Below are positions 39,794 through 44,961 of a stretch of DNA of 44,961 bases, piece after piece. Below the pieces are notes generated by a model, which made no database searches, was not told the origin of the DNA, and was given only the letters and a program-made list of their open reading frames with translations. The DNA is from Nocardioides stalactiti (GTDB lineage: Bacteria > Actinomycetota > Actinomycetes > Propionibacteriales > Nocardioidaceae). The stretch lies in contig NZ_JACEFC010000026.1 in assembly GCF_014180715.1 (NCBI RefSeq), positions 1 to 44,961 of the forward strand, written 5' to 3'. Positions within the stretch are counted from its first letter, which is position 1. Each line of letters begins with the position of its first letter. A program made the translations under genes and the position numbers.

Positions 39794-41575
39794 TCAGTCC
39801 TCGTCGTCCGGCTGGTCCTGGCCCGGTGGCGGACCGCAGACCACGGAGTCGGCCGCGGTGTAGACCGTGTGGAATTCCTCGGTGTGGTCGATCTCGTCCT
39901 CGCCGTGGACCCGGAAGATCCGCGTCACGTCGACGTCGAAGCCCGAGTAGCCCGTGAACGGCTCGCAGTCCGGCGTCTGGAGGTAGCGGGTCGCCGGTGC
40001 GCGGTAGTTGTAGCGGCCACTGGTCTCCGACTCGATGTCCCACACCTTGGTGGAGAACATCTGCACGGTGACGACGCCCTGCGAGGAGTAGGTGCTGGGC
40101 TGCACCGTCGCGTGGATGAGCACGCCGTAGTCGGTGTCGTTGCGGAACCGCAGGTCGACGGTCGGCCACGCCACGGTCGCCTCGCGCCCCTCCGGGTAGC
40201 GGTCGATGTAGAACGAGTGCGGCTTGTGCTCGATGTCCTCCAGGCCGGCGAAGAACATCGCGTTGAACGTCGTCGTCGCCATCTGCGAGACGCCGCCGCC
40301 GTAGTCCTTGACCAGCACGCCGTTGGAGATGATGTAGCCGATGGTGAAGCCGTTCTCGGCGGTCCGCTCCCCGACGGTGTCGTTGAGCGAGAAGGTCTCC
40401 CCCGGCTTCAGCACCGTGCCGTCGATCAGCTCGGCGGCGCGACCGATGTTGACGTTGCGGTACTCGGCGTAGGGGTAGTAGGTCACGAACTCCGAGACCT
40501 TCTTCTTGATGCCGAGGGCCTTGGCCTCCTCGGTCGTGAAGTCCGCCTCCCGCACCGTCGCCTCGACCTCGCCGGTCCGCTCGCCCTCGGGCGCGGACAG
40601 CAGCTCGGTGAACACCGCGATGACGTCCTCCGGCTCGAACTCCACCCCGGGCTTGGCCGGGACGACCTTCGGCTTGCCGTCGACCAGCTCGAAACCGGCG
40701 TCGACGGGCTCGCCCTCGGTGGTCGCGCTCTTCACGAGGCGGGTGACCTTCCGCACGTCGATCCGCGGCACCAGCTCGCCGTCCTCGGGCACCATCGAGA
40801 GCGCGCCGTCGTACTGCTTCGGCTGGAGGCGGACCTCGGAGTCGCCGAACACGAGAGTGACCGCCGAGGCCATCGCCGGGTTGGCGAAACCCTCGAGCGC
40901 CGCCTCGACGTCGCTGTCGTCGATGTCGGGCTCGGCCTGGGTCACGGTCAGCTCGGCGGAGTCCTCCTGGCCGAGGAACGCGGCGGTGATGGCGTCGGCG
41001 GCCGCGTCCGTGTCGACCGCCTCGCCGGGCACCGGGTCGACGACCTCGACCCGTCCGTCCGCGAAGGTCACCTGACCGTCCTGCGGGGGTACGCCGAGGC
41101 CCTCCGACAGCTCGGCGAGGCGCTCGGAGAGCAGGGTCTCGTCGACGTCGACGATCGCCTCGACGTCGTCGCCACCGGTGAAGTAGTCCCACTGTCGACG
41201 GGGGCTCCAGCTGTCGCCGGCGCCGGCCGCGTCGACCGTGGCTGCGTAGTCGATCGCCAGCCCGATCTCCGCGGGGCTGACGTCGGCGGACCGGCCGCCC
41301 TCGACGGAGACCTCGATCGGCTCGCCCGCGCGCTGCCCGAAGGCCTCCTCGAGCTCGGCGATCGCCTCGGTCCGGCTGAGTCCGCCGATGTCGACGCCGG
41401 AGACCTCGGTCCCGAGCGGCACCTTGTCACCGGCGATCCCGTGCGCCGCGGCGTAACCCCCGGCGACGAGCGCGAGGAGCACCACGAGGACGACCACGAC
41501 GATCTTCGCGCCCAGGCCCTCACGCTTGGCGGGCTTGACCGGACCTTGTCCCACACCCTGCTCCAACGACGTCAC
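39794..41575 (-). CDS. VanW family protein with peptidoglycan-binding-like repeats
   Basis: A 593-residue membrane-anchored protein. An N-terminal basic segment precedes one helix (IVVVVLVVLLALVAGGYAAAHG, ~25-46). Two PG_binding_4-like repeats follow (VPLGTEVSGVDIGGLSRTEAI with ADVSPAEIGLAIDY, and a second around residues 195-330). A VanW domain comes near 360-520: YPYAEYRNVNIGRAAELI, TFSLNDTVGERT, GFTIGYIISNG and DYGGGVSQMATTTFNA. The C-terminal tail is acidic. VanW is associated with glycopeptide-resistance clusters but is a common cell-wall protein in actinobacteria; no van genes are here. GTG 41575 is 7 nt after TAGGAT; ATG 41584 is in frame. Confidence 0.88.
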   Translation of the reverse strand: MTSLEQGVGQGPVKPAKREGLGAKIVVVVLVVLLALVAGGYAAAHGIAGDKVPLGTEVSGVDIGGLSRTEAIAELEEAFGQRAGEPIEVSVEGGRSADVSPAEIGLAIDYAATVDAAGAGDSWSPRRQWDYFTGGDDVEAIVDVDETLLSERLAELSEGLGVPPQDGQVTFADGRVEVVDPVPGEAVDTDAAADAITAAFLGQEDSAELTVTQAEPDIDDSDVEAALEGFANPAMASAVTLVFGDSEVRLQPKQYDGALSMVPEDGELVPRIDVRKVTRLVKSATTEGEPVDAGFELVDGKPKVVPAKPGVEFEPEDVIAVFTELLSAPEGERTGEVEATVREADFTTEEAKALGIKKKVSEFVTYYPYAEYRNVNIGRAAELIDGTVLKPGETFSLNDTVGERTAENGFTIGYIISNGVLVKDYGGGVSQMATTTFNAMFFAGLEDIEHKPHSFYIDRYPEGREATVAWPTVDLRFRNDTDYGVLIHATVQPSTYSSQGVVTVQMFSTKVWDIESETSGRYNYRAPATRYLQTPDCEPFTGYSGFDVDVTRIFRVHGEDEIDHTEEFHTVYTAADSVVCGPPPGQDQPDDED

Positions 41576-41582
41576 GCCAGGC

Positions 41583-41588
41583 ATCCTA
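41583..41588 (-). promoter_or_regulatory. -10 element of the VanW gene (leaderless)
   Basis: TAGGAT on the minus strand, 7 nt before the GTG at 41575. It overlaps the stop codon of the DUF6113 gene, so it would be an internal promoter. Confidence 0.5.
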
Positions 41589-41960
41589 GGAAGTCGTCGC
41601 GTTCTCGCCAGCATCCGCGCGGTGAACAACGGGGCGCTCGCGCACGCCGACCAGGCCGCAGACCAGTACGACGAGGCCCGCGACGAGCAGCAGGTAGCCG
41701 CTCGTGTTCGAGGTGACGAGCAGGTCGCCCTCGGGTCGTTCCCGGGCCAGCCAGAGCACCGTGAGCACCCAGCCCACGGCGAACGGCAGCCGGCGCCACC
41801 AGCCGCCCGGGAGCGCGACGAGCGCTGCTGCGACGGCCGCGAGGGCGAGGACCAGCCCCCACGGGTAACGGTGCAGCCCCACGGCGGCACAGCCGAACGC
41901 CGCCCCGCCGGCCAGGGCGAGGACCGCGACGCCGTAGCGCACCGCCAGGGAGCCGGTCAC
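41586..41960 (-). CDS. DUF6113 family membrane protein
   Basis: A 124-residue protein with about four hydrophobic helices (VAVLALAGGAAFGCAAVGL, GLVLALAAVAAALVAL, LPFAVGWVLTVLWLA, GYLLLVAGLVVLVCGLVGV) separated by short loops with WWRR and RPEGDLLVTSN, the pattern of DUF6113. Its function is unknown; it is usually found after mshB in actinobacteria, and here it is 21 nt downstream of mshB on the same strand. Confidence 0.82.
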   Translation of the reverse strand: MTGSLAVRYGVAVLALAGGAAFGCAAVGLHRYPWGLVLALAAVAAALVALPGGWWRRLPFAVGWVLTVLWLARERPEGDLLVTSNTSGYLLLVAGLVVLVCGLVGVRERPVVHRADAGENATTS

Positions 41961-41981
41961 GCCCGTGTCACTCGGTCCCGG

Positions 41982-42905
41982 TCACTGCGCCGGGATGCCG
42001 GCGAACAGGTCGGACTCCCAGCCGTTCTCGCCGACCTCGCCGGGCGTGCCCTTGACGAGGCGATAGAGCTCCCGGCCCCAGACCAGGCTGCCCTCGTTGT
42101 TGGACAGGGCGAAGAAGGGTCCGTCGGTCGTCACCTGGGTGGCGTGCTTCTTCAGCGCCGCGAGCTTCTTCTCGGTGAAGTCGGACGCGTCGACCTCGGC
42201 GCTGATGTCCTCGTCGGGACGGAAGAACGGCGGCAGCGGACCGTCGGGGTCCATGCCCTCGAACGTCGTGGTGTCGCCGGCCTCGCGCAGCCGCTTGAGG
42301 CCCTCCCGGATCCGGCTCTCCGACATCGCGCCCCAGTAGACCTTCGCGATGTCCCAGGCCGGGCCCAGGTCGCGGCGGTACGACGCCACCGCGGCGAGCT
42401 GCACGGCATACATCGCGACCCGGTGGGCCTGGATGTGGTCGGGGTGGCCGTAGCCGCCGAACTCGTCGTAGGTCACCAGGACCTGGGGCCGGACCTCGCG
42501 GATCACGGTGACCAGGTGGTCAGCGGCCTCGGTCAGGTCGGCGTGCCAGAACGCGTTGTCGTGGATGTCGTCAGCCGCGATGGCGTGTCCGTCGTCGTGC
42601 CACTTCATCCCGGAGTCGCGGTAGGTCCCGAAGCCGCCGAGGAACCGATAGTCGGTGACGCCGAGCTCGGCCATCGCGGCGTCGAGCTCGCCCTTGCGGT
42701 GCTCCCCGAGGCCGTCCTCCTTGTCGGCGGCCAGGTGCTCGAGCTCGGGGATGAGGATCTCGCCCATCTCGCCGGCCGTGCAGGTGACGACGGTGACCCC
42801 TCGCCCCTCGGCGACGTACTTGGCCATCGTCGCGCCCTGGCCGATCGTCTCGTCGTCCGGGTGGGCGTGGACGAGGAGGAGGCGGTGCGCGGCGCTGCTG
42901 CTCAT
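41982..42905 (-). CDS. mshB: N-acetyl-GlcN-inositol deacetylase MshB (mycothiol biosynthesis)
   Basis: A 307-residue LmbE-type zinc deacetylase. AHPDDE at 14-19 with TIGQGATMAKYVAEG, the VVTCTAGEMGEI segment, FLGGFGTYRDSGM and YGHPDHIQAHR give the metal site and the MshB signature. MshB removes the acetyl group from GlcNAc-inositol in mycothiol biosynthesis. It differs from Mca at 12661 in these segments. ATG 42905 follows TACGCT by 7 nt. DUF6113 lies directly downstream. Confidence 0.94.
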   Translation of the reverse strand: MSSSAAHRLLLVHAHPDDETIGQGATMAKYVAEGRGVTVVTCTAGEMGEILIPELEHLAADKEDGLGEHRKGELDAAMAELGVTDYRFLGGFGTYRDSGMKWHDDGHAIAADDIHDNAFWHADLTEAADHLVTVIREVRPQVLVTYDEFGGYGHPDHIQAHRVAMYAVQLAAVASYRRDLGPAWDIAKVYWGAMSESRIREGLKRLREAGDTTTFEGMDPDGPLPPFFRPDEDISAEVDASDFTEKKLAALKKHATQVTTDGPFFALSNNEGSLVWGRELYRLVKGTPGEVGENGWESDLFAGIPAQ

Positions 42906-42912
42906 GACGAGC

Positions 42913-42918
42913 AGCGTA
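42913..42918 (-). promoter_or_regulatory. -10 element of mshB (leaderless)
   Basis: TACGCT on the minus strand, 7 nt before the ATG at 42905. Confidence 0.5.
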
Positions 42919-42960
42919 GTGAGGGGGTCCGCACGAGCGCCCGCAGACCGACCGATCTGG

Positions 42961-43257
42961 TCACTCGGGACGCTTGATGCGCTTCGGCTCCTCGGGCAAC
43001 GGCATCGGCAGCCGGAGGGGTGGCCGGTGCTCGGGCTCCTCCTCGTCGAGGTCGAGCCAGCCGTCGTACGTCTCGACGAGCATCTCCAGCTGGATCATCG
43101 GCGCATCGGTGACGACCGCCCACGGGTGGTCCTCGTCGTCGTCCTCACCGGCGAGCCGTTCGCGGGTGACGGTGGCCTCGAAGCCCCCGCGCGCCAGCAC
43201 CAGCGCCGCGGCCCGCGCGTCGTCCTCGTCGAAGAAGATTCCCCTCACGGGGACCAT
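42961..43257 (-). CDS. Short acidic hypothetical protein
   Basis: A 98-residue protein. The N-terminal part (RGIFFDEDDARAAALVLARGGFEATVTRERL, given by segments) looks like a small alpha-beta domain, and the C-terminus is rich in Glu and Pro (LDEEEPEHRPPLRLPMPLPEEPKR). No known domain. Likely cytoplasmic. Start ATG at 43257 with a GTG at 43251 as alternative; no ribosome site is visible. Confidence 0.6.
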   Translation of the reverse strand: MVPVRGIFFDEDDARAAALVLARGGFEATVTRERLAGEDDDEDHPWAVVTDAPMIQLEMLVETYDGWLDLDEEEPEHRPPLRLPMPLPEEPKRIKRPE

Positions 43258-43280
43258 GATCCCGCACCCGGGCTCCGCAC

Positions 43281-43286
43281 TAGGGT
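43281..43286 (+). promoter_or_regulatory. -10 element of the 43293 gene (leaderless)
   Basis: TAGGGT, 6 nt before the GTG at 43293, in the same CACTAGGGTCG context as the BtuF-like gene. Confidence 0.55.
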
Positions 43287-43292
43287 CGTCGG

Positions 43293-44348
43293 GTGACCGA
43301 CGCGACGAACCCGCCGCCGTACGGGGTGCACCTGACGCGCACCGAGGAGAACCTCACCGAGATCGACGCCCTGGCCGGGGCGCTCGCCGCGCACGGCGGC
43401 GGACGGGTCGGTCCAGCCGGGCTGCTGGCCGACCTGGACCGGCGGATGCGGCGGACGTTCCTCCCGCACCCACGGCTGCTGGGACTGGCCGTCGACCGGG
43501 CGCTCACGTGGGAGCGGCGCGACCGGCGCGACCTGTTCTGGTACCCGCAGGGCATCAGCAGCTCGGTCCGCACCGACGTGGACCGCGACGCCCTCGTCAC
43601 CTCCTGGTACTCCAAGCGCAGCCACGGCTGCCGCGTGAGCTTCATCGACCTGGAGACCCGGCGCTACCGTCACGTGCTGCTCGTGGAGCCGACGCTCGTC
43701 GACGGCGTCCCCGGCCTCCGGCCGCTCAAGGCCCATGCCGGAGGGATCGTCTGGCACGGCCCGTACCTCCACGTCGCCGCGACCGGCAAGGGCTTCCTCA
43801 CCGCCCGTGTCGACGACGTCCTCCGCGTTCCGGCCGCGGCCGGGCTCGACACGTTCGGGCACGACTACGTCCTGCCGGTCCGCTTCGCCTACCGAGCGAC
43901 CAACGACGAGGGCATCACCCGCCTCCGCTTCTCCTTCATGACGCTCGACCGCAGCGTCGAGCCGCCCGCCCTGGTCGTCGGCGAGTACGGCAACAGCAAG
44001 CAGACCCGACGGCTCGCCCGCTTCCCGACCGACGCCACGACCGGCCTCTTGGCGACCGACGGGAGCGGTGTCTCCCGGCCGGTCCTCGAGGGCGAGGACG
44101 GGCTCAAGCGGATGCAGGGCGTCGCCGTCGCCGACGGCACCTACTTCGTGACCTCCTCCCACGGTCGGACGTCGTACGGGCAGATGCACGTAGGGACGCC
44201 GGGCGCGTTCGCGACCCGCCGCTGGGCGACCCCGCCCGGCCCGGAGGACCTCGTCTACTGGCCGGAGACGGACCTGCTCTGGTCGGTCAGCGAGCACCCC
44301 GGACTGCGGTGGGTCTTCGCGATGAGACGGTCCCGCCTCCAGCGTTGA
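43293..44348 (+). CDS. Hypothetical protein, possible beta-propeller-like fold
   Basis: A 351-residue soluble protein without signal peptide. An N-terminal helical part (about 1-80) is followed by strand-rich segments resembling a propeller (GCRVSFIDLETRRYRHVLLVEP, GGIVWHGPYLHVAATGKGFLTA, VVGEYGNSKQTRRLARFP, GVAVADGTYFVTSSHGRTSYGQ, DLVYWPETDLLWSVSEHP). No catalytic motif I recognise. Such proteins are widely annotated as hypothetical in actinobacteria. It is followed by the uraD operon after a hairpin. Confidence 0.65.
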   Translation: MTDATNPPPYGVHLTRTEENLTEIDALAGALAAHGGGRVGPAGLLADLDRRMRRTFLPHPRLLGLAVDRALTWERRDRRDLFWYPQGISSSVRTDVDRDALVTSWYSKRSHGCRVSFIDLETRRYRHVLLVEPTLVDGVPGLRPLKAHAGGIVWHGPYLHVAATGKGFLTARVDDVLRVPAAAGLDTFGHDYVLPVRFAYRATNDEGITRLRFSFMTLDRSVEPPALVVGEYGNSKQTRRLARFPTDATTGLLATDGSGVSRPVLEGEDGLKRMQGVAVADGTYFVTSSHGRTSYGQMHVGTPGAFATRRWATPPGPEDLVYWPETDLLWSVSEHPGLRWVFAMRRSRLQR

Positions 44349-44358
44349 CCCCCCGGTG

Positions 44359-44378
44359 ATCCCGCGCTGATCCGGGAT
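44359..44378. terminator. Hairpin after the 43293 gene
   Basis: ATCCCG-CGCTGATC-CGGGAT is a 6-bp stem 10 nt after the stop. No T tract; could also belong to the uraD promoter. Confidence 0.35.
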
Positions 44379-44388
44379 ACCCCGGCCT

Positions 44389-44402
44389 GAAACGCGCGTT
44401 TC
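44389..44402. promoter_or_regulatory. 14-bp perfect palindrome upstream of uraD
   Basis: GAAACGCGCGTTTC is a perfect palindrome ending 3 nt before the uraD -10. A candidate binding site for a purine-catabolism regulator, which is not identified. Confidence 0.5.
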
Positions 44403-44405
44403 GCG

Positions 44406-44411
44406 TACCTT
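44406..44411 (+). promoter_or_regulatory. -10 element of uraD (leaderless)
   Basis: TACCTT, 7 nt before the GTG at 44419. Confidence 0.5.
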
Positions 44412-44418
44412 GCTCCTC

Positions 44419-44907
44419 GTGCGGATCGAGGACTTCAACGCCCTGCCCGCCGCCGAGGCGGCGGCGCTGGTCCGCGCCTGCGCCGACGCGGACGCCTGGG
44501 TGAGCGCGGTCGTCGACGGCCGCCCCTACCCGGACGCCCGTGCCCTGGTCGAGGCGGCGGACGCCCTCGCGGAGGGATGGACCGAGGACGACGTCGACCA
44601 GGCCCTCTCCCACCACCCCCGGATCGGCGAGCGCGGCGAGGGCTCCAGTGCGGCGGCCTCTGCCCGCGAGCAGGCGGGCGTCGACCCGGCTGACCACGAG
44701 CTGGCGGCCGCGCTGCGCGCCGGCAACGCCGCCTACGAGGCCCGGTTCGACCGGATCTACCTGGTCCGCGCCAAGGGCCGCACCGGCCCCGAGCTCCTGG
44801 CGCTGCTCCAGGAGCGGCTCACCCACGACCCCGAGACCGAGTACGCGGTCATGGTCGAACAGCTCCGCCAGATCGCCCGGCTCCGGATGGAGGACCTCGT
44901 CTCATGA
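44419..44907 (+). CDS. uraD: 2-oxo-4-hydroxy-4-carboxy-5-ureidoimidazoline (OHCU) decarboxylase
   Basis: A 162-residue protein of the UraD family. The start (VRIEDFNALPAAEAAALVRACADADAW) and the catalytic His66 in LSHHPRIGERG are typical, with AYEARFDRIYLVRAKGRTGPELLALLQERL as the family core and a DPETEYAVMVEQLRQIARLRM end. UraD decarboxylates OHCU, the second step after urate oxidase, giving (S)-allantoin. The GTG at 44419 is 7 nt after TACCTT. It overlaps uraH by 4 nt, as expected for a urate operon. Confidence 0.94.
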   Translation: MRIEDFNALPAAEAAALVRACADADAWVSAVVDGRPYPDARALVEAADALAEGWTEDDVDQALSHHPRIGERGEGSSAAASAREQAGVDPADHELAAALRAGNAAYEARFDRIYLVRAKGRTGPELLALLQERLTHDPETEYAVMVEQLRQIARLRMEDLVS

Positions 44908-44961
44908 GCAGCTGCTCCACCCACGTCCTCGACGCCGCCCTCGGCCGGCCGGCGGCCGGGG
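44904..44961 (+). CDS. uraH: 5-hydroxyisourate hydrolase, start only
   Basis: The 19 visible codons give MSSCSTHVLDAALGRPAAG. STHVLDxALGRPA is the N-terminal signature of transthyretin-like 5-hydroxyisourate hydrolases, including the active-site His. It hydrolyses 5-hydroxyisourate to OHCU, the UraD substrate. The ATG overlaps the uraD stop as ATGA. The gene continues past the window edge. Confidence 0.88.
   Translation, partial: MSSCSTHVLDAALGRPAAG

Noticed and set aside
39794..41575. VanW gene as vancomycin resistance determinant
   Set aside because: No vanHAX, vanS or vanR genes are present, and VanW-domain proteins are common cell-wall proteins in actinobacteria.
1..44961. tRNA, rRNA and other structured RNA genes
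   Set aside because: I looked for a T-loop-like GGTTCGAATCC stretch and for long conserved rRNA segments and found none; the GGGTTCGAGG in the repeat array is not part of a tRNA.

Overview
The window is very GC-rich, with dense genes, frequent GTG starts and many genes that overlap by 1-8 nt. It carries two LmbE-type deacetylases of mycothiol metabolism (mca, mshB), DUF4307 and DUF6113 genes next to them, a paa cluster with a PaaR-like site, and KstR-like operators. This points to an Actinomycetota chromosome. A Nocardioides-like member of the Propionibacteriales is my best guess, from overall feel rather than from a marker gene. I see no rRNA, tRNA, IS element, prophage or CRISPR array.

Layout. 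(1) 1-9.7 kb is a catabolic region: a partial GMC oxidoreductase behind a KstR-like operator, a PAQR/hemolysin III protein, an alpha/beta hydrolase, paaG with a divergent TetR gene (candidate paaR), the paaABCDE phenylacetyl-CoA epoxidase operon, and a divergent 3-hydroxyacyl-CoA dehydrogenase sharing a PaaR-like operator with paaA. (2) 9.7-14.7 kb holds a 22-bp tandem repeat array, an MpaB/Lcp-type oxygenase with a divergent TetR regulator, a LysE exporter, mca, DUF4307 and greA. (3) 14.7-19.8 kb is a translationally coupled operon, metB > glmL-like > AI-2E-family transporter > ilvA, all on the minus strand. (4) 19.8-20.4 kb is an RHH antitoxin / Doc toxin pair with a perfect palindromic operator. 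(5) 20.5-27.6 kb is a plus-strand run: secreted DUF5995 protein, msrA, several poorly characterised exported or membrane proteins (including an excalibur-Ig-FN3 protein and a lipoprotein), a VOC protein and an ABC1/UbiB kinase. (6) 27.6-32.3 kb holds DinB, double-VOC, TSUP exporter, BtuF-like and secreted propeller/Ig genes. (7) 32.3-36.7 kb is a MoxR ATPase plus VWA operon, divergent from a membrane class III cyclase. (8) 36.7-38.5 kb is a thiolase-like lipid-transfer protein plus DUF35 pair behind a second KstR-like operator. (9) 38.5-43.3 kb holds membrane proteins, a degenerate 2H phosphoesterase, a VanW protein, DUF6113 and mshB. (10) The right edge has a hypothetical gene and the start of a urate-degradation operon (uraD, partial uraH).

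Themes. Aromatic and steroid/lipid catabolism is linked by TetR-type operators. Mycothiol biology is represented by mca, mshB and possibly the DinB/DUF664 protein. A recurring promoter layout, a -10-like hexamer (usually TANNNT) exactly 6 or 7 nt before an ATG or GTG, occurs at 17 genes and predicts leaderless transcripts; I used it to choose starts. The most unusual items are the 22-bp repeat array, the orphan GlmL-like ATPase in a PLP-enzyme operon, the two KstR-like sites without a recognisable kstR, and the cluster of uncharacterised exported proteins at 20.5-25.8 kb.
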